Positions 1 to 6,573 of a DNA stretch of 12,638 nucleotides are shown one piece after another. Below the pieces are notes generated by a model that did not search any database, was not told where the DNA came from, and was given only the letters and a program-made list of their open reading frames with translations. How positions within the stretch are numbered: position 1 is the stretch's first letter; each line of letters begins with the position of its first letter. The stretch covers positions 1 through 12,638 of the forward strand of contig CAJMLO010000034.1 of assembly GCA_905214245.1 (NCBI GenBank), given 5' to 3'. Source of the DNA: an uncultured bacterium (GTDB lineage Bacteria; Bacillota; Clostridia; TANB77; CAG-508). A program made the translations under genes and the position numbers.

Positions 1-677
1 AAGTCTGCTAAAGAAATATCTTTATCAATTACTAGGCCCTCAACTTGGCTAAATTGATGAGAATGTGTTGCATCATCATCTCTTCTGTAAGTTTTACCTG
101 GGCATATTACTCTTATTGGTGCTTTTTCCTCATTTGCCATCATCGTTCTTGCTTGAACTGCAGATGTTTGAGTTCTAAGTAGATATTCTGGAGTAATATA
201 AAATGTATCTTGCATATCTCTTGCAGGATGACCTTTTGGAAGATTTAATCTTTCAAAACAATACTCATCTGTTTCAAGTTCTGGGCCTGTTACAACATCA
301 TATCCCATAGAAACAAATAAATCTTCAACCTCTTCAATTATTCTATTTAAAGGATGCTTGCTTCCTGTTTTTATTTTAGAACTTGGAAGAGTTATATCAA
401 TTGTTTCCTCTTGTAATTTTCTATTTAACTCTGCTTTTTCATACATTTCTTCTTTTTGTTTAATTTGTTCTTCAAGTTCTGTTTTAACAACATTTACAAA
501 GCTTCCAATTACAGGTCTTTCTTCTGCTGATAGAGCTCCCATCCCTCTTAAAACTGCTGTTAACTCTCCTTTTTTACCTAAGTATTTAACTTTGGCTTCA
601 TCTAGTTGTTTTGCATCTTCTGCATTTGCAATTGCAGTAAGTGCTTCTTGTCTAATCTTTTCGATTTGTTCTTTCAT
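1..677 (-). CDS. pheS: Phenylalanyl-tRNA synthetase alpha subunit, 3'-truncated by the window edge
   Basis: PheS, with PheT, forms the cytoplasmic enzyme that charges tRNA-Phe with phenylalanine. The visible first 225 residues start MKEQIEKIRQEALTAI. They include the N-terminal coiled-coil arm that grips tRNA (about residues 1-85), with the family pattern YLGKKGELTAVLRGMG near residue 33. The class II synthetase catalytic domain follows: the HPLNRIIEEVEDLFVSMGYD and GHPARDMQDTFY regions, then motif 2 as YRRDDDATHSHQFSQVEG. The frame runs off the window, so the last third and pheT, its usual neighbour, are not seen. The ATG at 677-675 is preceded by GGAGG (690-686) at good spacing. Expression should be controlled by the T-box leader immediately upstream. 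Confidence 0.97.
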   Translation of the reverse strand, partial: MKEQIEKIRQEALTAIANAEDAKQLDEAKVKYLGKKGELTAVLRGMGALSAEERPVIGSFVNVVKTELEEQIKQKEEMYEKAELNRKLQEETIDITLPSSKIKTGSKHPLNRIIEEVEDLFVSMGYDVVTGPELETDEYCFERLNLPKGHPARDMQDTFYITPEYLLRTQTSAVQARTMMANEEKAPIRVICPGKTYRRDDDATHSHQFSQVEGLVIDKDISLAD

Positions 678-779
678 CTATTAAACCTCCCGATAATGTG
701 TGATAACTACAATTTTTGCTTGATTTTTTAATATGTAAATTTATAATGTATTATGCTATAAATTTCATATTTGTATCAC

Positions 780-818
780 AAAAAAAGCCAGTCTATCCTA
801 TTTAATAGGACGACTAGC
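780..818 (-). terminator. T-box regulated terminator hairpin before pheS
   Basis: The two arms, GCTAGTCGTCCTATT and AATAGGATAGACTGGC, pair with one small bulge and one G-U pair, and the hairpin is followed by seven U. It is mutually exclusive with an antiterminator formed around the T-box sequence at 829-841. Confidence 0.85.
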
Positions 819-1064
819 TTTAAATAATCGTGGTACCACCTAAAATTTATTAATATCTATTTATTAATAGTAATTAACCTTATTACTGCTATAACGGGCT
901 TTCCCGCTTCTACCTAATCAAATATTTTTTCAGCAGAAGACCTAAAAAGTGAAATTTCAATCTAAATTGTATTGCAAAGGCTTTCAACCAAGCGACCCTT
1001 GCTCTCTTTTATACAAACTCTTAAATCTACTTTGCTTTTTCAATCGGCTTTTTTATATCAACTA
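780..1064 (-). ncRNA. T-box leader riboswitch of pheS (phenylalanine specifier)
   Basis: This cis-acting RNA senses uncharged tRNA-Phe and lets transcription continue into pheS. On the minus strand the signature T-box sequence AGGTGGTACCACG lies at 841-829. It is followed by a terminator hairpin (818-787, GCTAGTC...GACTGGC arms) and a run of seven U (786-780). Further 5', Stem I is recognisable from AGTAGA near 1033, the apical GGGTCGCTTGGTTGAAAGCC element (about 995-976), and the distal strand ending GGTCTTCTGC. In the expected specifier loop the sequence TTTCAC (954-949) offers UUC (953-951), a Phe codon, followed by AC as is common in T-boxes. The 5' limit is inferred from the promoter. 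The class is certain; the exact specifier is a reading by eye. Confidence 0.93.
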
Positions 1065-1070
1065 TTAAAT

Positions 1071-1099
1071 AGTTTACCACAAATAGCCATATAGTTCAA
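1071..1099 (-). promoter_or_regulatory. Probable sigma-A promoter of the T-box/pheS unit
   Basis: On the minus strand, TTGAAC (1099-1094) is separated by 17 nt from TAAACT (1076-1071). This is only 28 bp past the stop codon of the upstream prepilin-like gene. It would start transcription near 1064, just before Stem I of the T-box. The -10 match is moderate. Confidence 0.6.
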
Positions 1100-1126
1100 G
1101 AGTTTGATAATATTTTTTGCAGTGTA

Positions 1127-2275
1127 TTACTTTATGTATAGTGTTGGTCTAAAGCAGTATTGGTCACTATTTCCACTTGGATTAGCTTCAGCACGACTGT
1201 TTCCAATTGAAGCTGTTCCTCCAAAAGCTCCGCCACGTCTAACACGTCGACTTGAAGTATATGCTTCCATTGTCAACTCTAAACAATTACCTGCAAGGTC
1301 ATATATTTTCTTTGATACATCTGTTGCTACATTGCCTGTTAACGCAGGGAGATAAGTTGCAGGAGTTGTTCTCTGATTATCACCTATATATCTACACATT
1401 GCATCCCATTGACATCCATATGTTAATGTACTTGTTACACTGTCTGAATTTGCATACATATTTTTAGCTAAATACACTGCACCACTTGTTCCTATAGAAC
1501 TCATATTATTTCCCCATGATATATAATTATATGGTGCAACTCCTTTTTTACATACAACAGTTTCAGCTGATGTAGCCGCTTTTCTTAATGTAGTACTATT
1601 TACTCCAGCCTCAAATCTACCTAAATAAAATCCCCCATATTTAAGTACCTGTGTTTTCATTGTTGCATATTCACTTGCTTCTGTAGAATATCCATATGCA
1701 AATGGCTCTGTACAACTTGCTACATCTCTTCCTTCTGTTGGTGCATTTGTTGTTGGATTACCATTTGCATCAAAATTAGTTCTTGTTAAATCAGCTTCGC
1801 TTGCTACTGGTATCCACACAAATTGATTTCCCATATTTACACCTGACGCATCTAACGTATCTCCCTGTTTATCTGATATAACAAATCCCGTATCAACATC
1901 TCCTCCTACATAATAGAAGCCATTTGGAACTGGTACTTTTGTATCATTTCCTCCATCTACTATAGTTACTTTATCTAAATCCCAATTGTCTGTTGGATCT
2001 TTTGGAGTATCATCTCCTCCTGTGCTTCCTCCAGAGTTTCCACCTTTTCCATCTAAATAATTTCCAATATAACTTGCATAATCATCTAGTGTATTTGTTT
2101 CATCTGCCTTTCCTTTCTCATGTGTATCTTTTGCAGTTTGTGCCCTTGCTATTATCCCATTATCTCCAAATACAGCTAAAATACTTACTGTAGCTAAGAT
2201 AATCAATACAACTATCGTCACAACTAACGCAATTAGCGTAATACCTTTTTGTCTGTCGTTTTTTAACTTTGTCAT
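1127..2275 (-). CDS. Prepilin-like surface protein with C-terminal FGE-sulfatase/C-type-lectin-fold domain; possible DGR target
   Basis: This 382-residue protein is probably displayed on the cell surface. Residues 10-36 form a type IV prepilin signal, KG|ITLIALVVTIVVLIILATVSI, with Gly before the cleavage site but Ala rather than Glu at mature position 5. A Gly/Ser/Asp-rich linker (about 76-97) leads to a domain with formylglycine-generating-enzyme features: NQFVWIPV, YGGFYLGRFEAG, YNYISWGNNMSS, YDLAGNCLELT, RRGGAF and a C-terminal FRPTLYIK. This fold is used as a ligand-binding display scaffold in DGR variable proteins, where diversity lies in the last ~40 residues; here that part is rich in Ser, Gly, Asn, Arg and Ala. 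An in-frame TTG at 2299 is rejected because it overlaps the ribosome binding site AGGAGG (2291-2286), which serves the ATG at 2275-2273. No reverse transcriptase or template repeat is visible, so DGR diversification is inference. Ligand unknown. Confidence 0.8.
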   Translation of the reverse strand: MTKLKNDRQKGITLIALVVTIVVLIILATVSILAVFGDNGIIARAQTAKDTHEKGKADETNTLDDYASYIGNYLDGKGGNSGGSTGGDDTPKDPTDNWDLDKVTIVDGGNDTKVPVPNGFYYVGGDVDTGFVISDKQGDTLDASGVNMGNQFVWIPVASEADLTRTNFDANGNPTTNAPTEGRDVASCTEPFAYGYSTEASEYATMKTQVLKYGGFYLGRFEAGVNSTTLRKAATSAETVVCKKGVAPYNYISWGNNMSSIGTSGAVYLAKNMYANSDSVTSTLTYGCQWDAMCRYIGDNQRTTPATYLPALTGNVATDVSKKIYDLAGNCLELTMEAYTSSRRVRRGGAFGGTASIGNSRAEANPSGNSDQYCFRPTLYIK

Positions 2276-2285
2276 CTTAAATTTT

Positions 2286-2292
2286 TCCTCCT
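2286..2292 (-). promoter_or_regulatory. Ribosome binding site that fixes the prepilin-like gene start
   Basis: AGGAGGA on the minus strand lies 10 nt before the ATG at 2275. An upstream TTG (2299-2297) would place the Shine-Dalgarno sequence inside the coding region, so the ATG start is preferred. Confidence 0.85.
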
Positions 2293-2382
2293 TTTTCAAT
2301 TTACCTTTAAAATTTAACTGTGTATTTTCATTTTTCTTTTTTTGAAAATTTTTATTAAATTTTATAAGCTTATTCTTTACTT

Positions 2383-2411
2383 ATATTATCATCACTTCTT
2401 TTTCTTTTCAA
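2383..2411 (-). promoter_or_regulatory. Probable sigma-A promoter of the prepilin-like gene
   Basis: On the minus strand, TTGAAA (2411-2406) is followed after 17 nt by TAATAT (2388-2383). Transcription would start near 2376, giving an AT-rich leader of about 100 nt with no recognisable riboswitch. Confidence 0.6.
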
Positions 2412-2470
2412 TATGCTTTCTTATAAAAAAGTCGATACATATGTACTCTCGCAAGGGTTTTAGATTTTTG

Positions 2471-2507
2471 TTACTGTTATATTACATTTTCATTACATTT
2501 GTGTTAC
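2471..2507. repeat. Four TTAC elements at exact 11-bp spacing between divergent promoters
   Basis: TTAC begins at 2471, 2482, 2493 and 2504, an exact 11-bp (one helical turn) period. The two central units extend to ATTACATTT. The array lies about 60 bp from the -35 of the minus-strand prepilin-like gene and about 52 bp from the -35 of asd. Tandem hexamers at 11-bp period are how OmpR/PhoP-family response regulators bind DNA, so an operator is plausible; the regulator is unknown. The 341-bp gene-free gap (2276-2616) also holds one promoter for each neighbour and a short palindrome TACATATGTA at 2436-2445. I see no terminator or riboswitch in it. Confidence 0.5.
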
Positions 2508-2559
2508 GCTTCTAAACATCTTACTTACGTCTTTTTCTTTTTTTATTTTCTTTCATCTA

Positions 2560-2588
2560 TTCACAAATTAATTTTTTTAGCATATAAT
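2560..2588 (+). promoter_or_regulatory. Sigma-A promoter of the asd-dapA cluster
   Basis: TTCACA (2560-2565) is followed after 17 nt by TATAAT (2583-2588), a strong match. The start near 2595 leaves a leader of only about 22 nt, which excludes a lysine riboswitch under this promoter. Confidence 0.8.
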
Positions 2589-2616
2589 AGCAACAATAAT
2601 TTAAGGAGTTGATGAA

Positions 2617-3654
2617 ATGAAAAAATATAAATTGGCAATTGTTGGTGCAACTGGTCTTGTTGGAAGAACTGTACTTCGTGTTTTAGAAGAAAGAAAGCTA
2701 CCTATTTCAGAATATGTATTATTTGCTTCAAAAAAATCTGCAGGACAAAAGGTAAATTTTATGGGAAAAGAATATACAGTTTATGAGCTTAATGAGCATT
2801 CTTTTGATGAAGGATTTGACTTTGCAATATTTTCAGCAGGAGCAAGCACTTCTAAAAAATACTCCCCTATTGCTGTATCTAAAGGTTGCACAGTAGTTGA
2901 TAATAGCAGTGCTTTTCGTATGGACAAAGACGTTCCATTGGTTGTACCTGAAGTAAATCCAGAAGAAATACAAAACAATCACGGAATTATTGCCAACCCA
3001 AATTGTTCTACAATTCAAGCTGTTGTTGCCCTTAAACCATTAGATGATAAATACAAAATTAAAAGAATTGTTTATTCTACATATCAAGCTGTATCTGGTG
3101 CTGGAAGAGACGGCGTTACAGATTTAGAAAACGGTGTAGCACATCATTCAAAAACATATTTGCAAGATGAGAAAATGGATAGAGAAAACTTAGGTTATGA
3201 CCTTGTAAAATTCCCTTACCCTATTTTCTCAAACTGCTTACCACATATTGATGTATTTTTAGACAATGGCTATACTAAAGAAGAAGAAAAAATGATAAAT
3301 GAAACAAGAAAAATTCTAAAAAGACCTGACTTAAAAATAACTGCAACAACAGTTAGAGTTCCTGTTTTTAATGCACACAGTGAATCTATAAATGTTGAAT
3401 TCGAAAAAAATTTTGATATGGAAGATTTAATAGACACATTAAAAAGCTTTCCAAACCTTATAGTTCAAGATGATGTGAAAAACAATGTGTATCCTCTAGC
3501 AATTGAAGCAACAGGAAAAGATGAAGTTTTTGTTGGTAGAATTCGTAGAGACTATAGTGTAGACTCTGGTGTAAATTTATGGGTTGTTGCAGATAACATT
3601 CGAAAAGGTGCAGCAACAAATGCAGTACAAATAGTGGAAAAAATGTGCCGTTAA
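2617..3654 (+). CDS. asd: Aspartate-semialdehyde dehydrogenase
   Basis: Asd reduces L-aspartyl-4-phosphate to L-aspartate-4-semialdehyde with NADPH. This is the branch point to diaminopimelate/lysine and to threonine/methionine. The 345-residue length is normal for the family. The N-terminal Rossmann motif GATGLVG (10-16) binds NADP. FSAGAS (72-77) and VVDNSSAFR (93-101) follow. The catalytic cysteine is Cys130 in NPNCSTIQ, and the general base is probably His254 in RVPVFNAHSE. The C-terminal GRIRRD and LWVVADNIRKGAATNAVQI segments complete the dimerisation/NADP domain. The ATG at 2617 has AAGGAG (2603-2608) at proper distance and a strong promoter just upstream. dapA follows after 78 bp without an evident terminator, so the two are probably cotranscribed. 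Confidence 0.97.
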   Translation: MKKYKLAIVGATGLVGRTVLRVLEERKLPISEYVLFASKKSAGQKVNFMGKEYTVYELNEHSFDEGFDFAIFSAGASTSKKYSPIAVSKGCTVVDNSSAFRMDKDVPLVVPEVNPEEIQNNHGIIANPNCSTIQAVVALKPLDDKYKIKRIVYSTYQAVSGAGRDGVTDLENGVAHHSKTYLQDEKMDRENLGYDLVKFPYPIFSNCLPHIDVFLDNGYTKEEEKMINETRKILKRPDLKITATTVRVPVFNAHSESINVEFEKNFDMEDLIDTLKSFPNLIVQDDVKNNVYPLAIEATGKDEVFVGRIRRDYSVDSGVNLWVVADNIRKGAATNAVQIVEKMCR

Positions 3655-3732
3655 ATTCATACATTTTAGATAGACTTTAATTTTATTCAACATCTTTTAT
3701 ATTACCTCATATAATTAATCAAGGAGGTACAT

Positions 3733-4626
3733 ATGAAAGATGTTATTTTTAAAGGTTGTGGTACAGCCCTTGTTACGCCTTTTACAGATGATGGAGAAGT
3801 TGATTTTGAGACCTTGCGAAAACTAATTGATTTTCAAATTTTAGAAGGTGTTGATAGCCTTATTATTTGTGGTACAACAGGCGAATCTGCAACACTTTCA
3901 ACTGAAGAGAAAAAAGAAATTATTAAATTTGCTGTTCAAATTACAAGAAGAAGAGTTCCTATAATTGCTGGAACAGGTTCAAACAATACAAAAACATCTA
4001 TTGAACTTTCTAAATATGCTCAAAGTGTTGGAGCAGATGGTTTGCTTATTGTAAGCCCATATTATAATAAAACAACTCAAGCCGGACTTATCAAACATTA
4101 CAGTTCAATTGCTCAAAGCGTTGATATTCCAATCATTTTGTATAATGTTCCAAGTAGAACTGGCCTAAACATTAAACCTGCTACATGCCTTGAACTTTCA
4201 AAAATAAAAAACATTGTGGCAATAAAAGAAGCAAGTTCAAACATTTCACAAGTAGCACAAATTGCTCATCTTTGCAAAGATAATCTGCATATTTATTCTG
4301 GAAATGATGACCAAGTTATCCCAATTTTATCTTTAGGCGGAATTGGAGTAATATCAGTGCTTTCTAATCTATATCCAAAATATGTTCACAATATGGTATA
4401 TAATTATTTAGATGGTAATTTGTCAAAAGCTCTAAATATGCAACTTGATTCACTTGACTTAATAAATTCTCTGTTTTGCGAGGTAAATCCAATTCCAGTA
4501 AAATATGCAATGTCACATGTTGGACTAAATTGTGGCAAAACTCGACTTCCTCTTGTAGAGCCATCAGAAGTAAACAAAGAAAGAGTACTTAATTCTATAA
4601 AAAACTTTGAAAATGCTACTAGATAA
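3733..4626 (+). CDS. dapA: 4-hydroxy-tetrahydrodipicolinate synthase
   Basis: DapA condenses pyruvate with aspartate semialdehyde, the Asd product, in the first committed step to diaminopimelate and lysine. The 297-residue protein is a complete TIM-barrel of the NAL/DHDPS family. Visible functional residues are Thr48-Thr49 in CGTTGES, Tyr110-Tyr111 in SPYYNKTTQ, Tyr137 in LYNVPSRTG, Arg142, and the Schiff-base lysine Lys165 in AIKEASSN. The GGIGVISVLSNL segment near 206 and VKYAMSHVGL near 255 are also typical. The ribosome binding site AAGGAGGT (3721-3728) lies 4 nt before the ATG, which is close but strong. Lysine feedback sensitivity cannot be judged by eye. Confidence 0.97.
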   Translation: MKDVIFKGCGTALVTPFTDDGEVDFETLRKLIDFQILEGVDSLIICGTTGESATLSTEEKKEIIKFAVQITRRRVPIIAGTGSNNTKTSIELSKYAQSVGADGLLIVSPYYNKTTQAGLIKHYSSIAQSVDIPIILYNVPSRTGLNIKPATCLELSKIKNIVAIKEASSNISQVAQIAHLCKDNLHIYSGNDDQVIPILSLGGIGVISVLSNLYPKYVHNMVYNYLDGNLSKALNMQLDSLDLINSLFCEVNPIPVKYAMSHVGLNCGKTRLPLVEPSEVNKERVLNSIKNFENATR

Positions 4627-4709
4627 TGATTGTAAGATTTATATCGCTTATGTGCCTTTCAAAAACATTGTCCAGTAACTTTTAAAATTATTAAAATTTT
4701 ATTAACTAC

Positions 4710-4738
4710 TTCACTATTTGCTCATATAGTGATATAAT
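4710..4738 (+). promoter_or_regulatory. Candidate promoter for the HD-domain gene
   Basis: TTCACT (4710-4715), 17 nt, then TATAAT (4733-4738). The -10 is perfect and the -35 partial. It lies within the 152-bp gap after dapA, so the HD gene and dapB may be transcribed independently of asd-dapA. Confidence 0.55.
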
Positions 4739-4778
4739 AAAATATAGATTAACACTTTAAAGGAGAGATTATTTTTTA

Positions 4779-5351
4779 ATGAATCTATTATTAGAAAACA
4801 AAAGACAGGAAAATTTAGTAAATAAAAGTTTAGAAGAAAAAATTGAATTTTTCAATATCATAAATGAAATTATTTCAAATGATACAGTAAAAAAGATGAA
4901 AGCTTATAGACAACACTGTGACACATCTTGTTATGAACATTGTATTCATGTTGCATATTATAGCTATTACATTGCAAAAAAACTTGGACTTGACTATGTT
5001 TCAACAGCAAGAGCTGCAATGATACATGACTTATTTTTATATGATTGGAGACACAGTTGCAAAAACAAAAAAATCTCAGAATTACATGCTTTTGCACATC
5101 CAAGAATTGCTTTAAAAAATGCATCAGAATTATTTGATTTAAACCCACTTGAGCAAGACATAATTTTGAAACATATGTGGCCTGTAACAATTGCATTTCC
5201 AAAATATCGTGAATCATATATAGTTACATTTATGGATAAATACAGTGCATTAAAAGAAAGTTATTTATATCTTATGTCAAATTTAAGAAGTAAAAAAATA
5301 TACAAATACGCATACATATTCTTAAGTTTAATTATTTTTAGAATAGTTTAA
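4779..5351 (+). CDS. HD-domain (metal-dependent phosphohydrolase superfamily) protein
   Basis: This 190-residue protein has the HD superfamily pattern. His54/His57 lie in CYEHCIHVAYYSYYIAKKLG, the HD doublet is His83-Asp84 in AAMIHDLFLYDW, His103/His107 lie in HAFAHPRIAL, His132 in ILKHMWP, and the late metal-ligand Asp153 in FMDKYSALKE. These residues would bind one or two metals, and related proteins hydrolyse phosphomonoesters or nucleotides; the substrate here is unknown. The last ~15 residues (YAYIFLSLIIF) are hydrophobic and could be a membrane tail or simply a packed helix. The ATG at 4779 has AGGAGAG starting at 4761, a somewhat long spacing. It lies between dapA and dapB, but nothing in the sequence ties it biochemically to the pathway. 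Confidence 0.85.
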   Translation: MNLLLENKRQENLVNKSLEEKIEFFNIINEIISNDTVKKMKAYRQHCDTSCYEHCIHVAYYSYYIAKKLGLDYVSTARAAMIHDLFLYDWRHSCKNKKISELHAFAHPRIALKNASELFDLNPLEQDIILKHMWPVTIAFPKYRESYIVTFMDKYSALKESYLYLMSNLRSKKIYKYAYIFLSLIIFRIV

Positions 5352-5372
5352 ATTTCACATGAATATATTTAT

Positions 5373-5407
5373 AGAGATATGACTTAGTTCATATCTCTTT
5401 TCTTTTT
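5373..5407 (+). terminator. Intrinsic terminator between the HD gene and dapB
   Basis: A perfect 10-bp stem, AGAGATATGA (5373-5382) with TCATATCTCT (5389-5398), has a 6-nt loop and is followed by TTTCTTTTT. The dapB ribosome binding site AGGAGG (5408-5413) starts directly after the U-run, so termination here would cut off dapB unless there is readthrough. Confidence 0.8.
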
Positions 5408-5419
5408 AGGAGGTTTTGT

Positions 5420-6169
5420 ATGATAAATGTTTTGATAAATGGTGCCTATGGCAAAATGGGAACAGAATTAAATAAGTACATATCTACTCTTTCAGATGTA
5501 AGTGTAAAATATGAAGTTGATAGGGATTCGGATGTATGTTTAGCATGTCTTGATGATATAATAGAAAAGCCAGATGTAATTATAGATTTTTCTACACCGA
5601 AAGCCAGCCTTGCAATTCTTGATTATGCAACATGTCACCTTATCCCTGTAGTTGTTGCTACTACTGGATTTACAGACGAAGAAAATAACAAGATACTTGA
5701 ATATTCACAAGCAATTCCAATATTTAAAGCATCAAATATGTCATATAATATTCATTTAATCGGAAAAATTTTAAGAGAAATATCTCCTCTTCTTTCTGAT
5801 ATGGATATAGAAATTATAGAAAAACATCATAAAGCAAAAAAAGATGCGCCAAGTGGTACAGCGCTTTTTCTTGCAGATGAAATAAACTCCGCATGCAGTA
5901 ATAAGTATACATACATTTTTGATAGACACATTGCACATTATGCAAGAGAAAAAAATGAAATAGGATTTTCAAGTGTAAGAGGTGGAAATATAATTGGAGA
6001 ACACGAAGTTCTATTTTTAGGAGAAAACGAATCAATCGAAATAAAACACACATCATATTCAAGAAGAATCTATGCAGAAGGAGCCTTTCTTGCAGCCCGT
6101 TTTATTATACATCAAAAAAATGGCTTATACTCTATGTCTGATTTATTGGAACCTTTTGGGAAGGACTAA
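5420..6169 (+). CDS. dapB: 4-hydroxy-tetrahydrodipicolinate reductase
   Basis: DapB reduces the DapA product to tetrahydrodipicolinate with NAD(P)H. The 249-residue protein has the N-terminal dinucleotide motif NGAYGKMG (7-14), DFSTP (56-60), VVATTGF (78-84) and NMSYN (106-110). The signature EKHHKAKKDAPSGTA begins at 134; His136-His137 and Lys140 are the catalytic/substrate residues, and SGTA (145-148) closes the substrate site. GFSSVRGGNIIGEHEV and HTSYSRRIYAEGA complete the tetramerisation domain. The ribosome binding site AGGAGG at 5408-5413 is 6 nt before the ATG. No convincing promoter lies between the upstream terminator and dapB, so it probably relies on readthrough or on a promoter inside or near the end of the HD gene. 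Confidence 0.97.
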   Translation: MINVLINGAYGKMGTELNKYISTLSDVSVKYEVDRDSDVCLACLDDIIEKPDVIIDFSTPKASLAILDYATCHLIPVVVATTGFTDEENNKILEYSQAIPIFKASNMSYNIHLIGKILREISPLLSDMDIEIIEKHHKAKKDAPSGTALFLADEINSACSNKYTYIFDRHIAHYAREKNEIGFSSVRGGNIIGEHEVLFLGENESIEIKHTSYSRRIYAEGAFLAARFIIHQKNGLYSMSDLLEPFGKD

Positions 6170-6179
6170 AAAAATATAA

Positions 6180-6212
6180 AAAAGATTGCATTGTTATAAA
6201 ATGCAATCTTTT
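6180..6212. terminator. Bidirectional intrinsic terminator between dapB and rpmA
   Basis: AAAAGATTGCATT (6180-6192) pairs perfectly with AATGCAATCTTTT (6200-6212) around a 7-nt loop. The flanking A-tract on the 5' side and U-run on the 3' side let it work for dapB (plus) and for rpmA (minus), which converge here. Confidence 0.88.
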
Positions 6213-6220
6213 AAACGTTT

Positions 6221-6499
6221 CTATTTTTCTGTAGAAGCAACTTCCTCTACTGGATAAACGCTAACTTGTTTTTTATCTCTTCCAAGTCTTTCAAATTTAA
6301 CTCTACCAGTTACTTTTGCATATAGTGTATCATCGCTTCCGATACCTACGTTTGTACCTGGATGGAATTTTGTTCCTCTTTGTCTTACTAAGATGTTACC
6401 AGCTGGAACGATTTGTCCGTCTGCTCTTTTAAGACCTAAACGCTTAGACTCACTGTCTCTACCGTTCTTAACACTACCTTGACCTTTCTTATGAGCCAT
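6221..6499 (-). CDS. rpmA: 50S ribosomal protein L27 (without N-terminal extension)
   Basis: L27 (92 residues) is a large-subunit protein whose N-terminus reaches the peptidyl transferase centre. It starts MAHKKGQGSVKNGRDSESKRLG and continues with the conserved GNILVRQRGTKFHPGTNVGIGSDDTL. The ribosome binding site AAAGGAG lies just upstream. Most Firmicutes make L27 with a short FA-ending leader that the protease Prp removes. Here the ATG is immediately preceded by an in-frame TAA, so no leader is encoded. The 74-bp gap to rplU is too short for a prp gene and contains a small hairpin (TGGCA/TGCCA, 6547-6560). It is probably cotranscribed with rplU. Confidence 0.97.
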   Translation of the reverse strand: MAHKKGQGSVKNGRDSESKRLGLKRADGQIVPAGNILVRQRGTKFHPGTNVGIGSDDTLYAKVTGRVKFERLGRDKKQVSVYPVEEVASTEK

Positions 6500-6573
6500 T
6501 TATCTCACTCCTTTCGTTTATGTCAAAATATTTTATAAAATCTCTTTGGCAATACTGCCATTTAAATCAAAAA

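Noticed and set aside
358..684. Plus-strand open frame opposite pheS
   Set aside because: Ser/Leu/Ile-rich translation fully antisense to a clear PheS coding region, with no ribosome binding site.
2276..2382. c-di-GMP (GEMM) riboswitch upstream of the prepilin-like gene
   Set aside because: Clostridial pilin genes often have one, but this leader is plain AT-rich sequence without the conserved GEMM blocks.
2436..2445. Palindrome TACATATGTA as an operator
   Set aside because: It is only 10 bp, made mostly of A and T, and expected by chance in such AT-rich DNA.
2412..2616. Lysine riboswitch upstream of asd
   Set aside because: The predicted transcript starts only ~22 nt before asd and the region is AT-rich, with no L-box features.
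678..2616. DGR template repeat or reverse transcriptase near the possible target gene
   Set aside because: No second copy of the gene's 3' end and no reverse transcriptase frame is present; if a DGR exists it is outside the window.
6541..6565. Hairpin in the rplU-rpmA gap as a terminator
   Set aside because: The 5-bp stem (TGGCA/TGCCA) has no U-run on the minus strand; at most a processing or spacing element.
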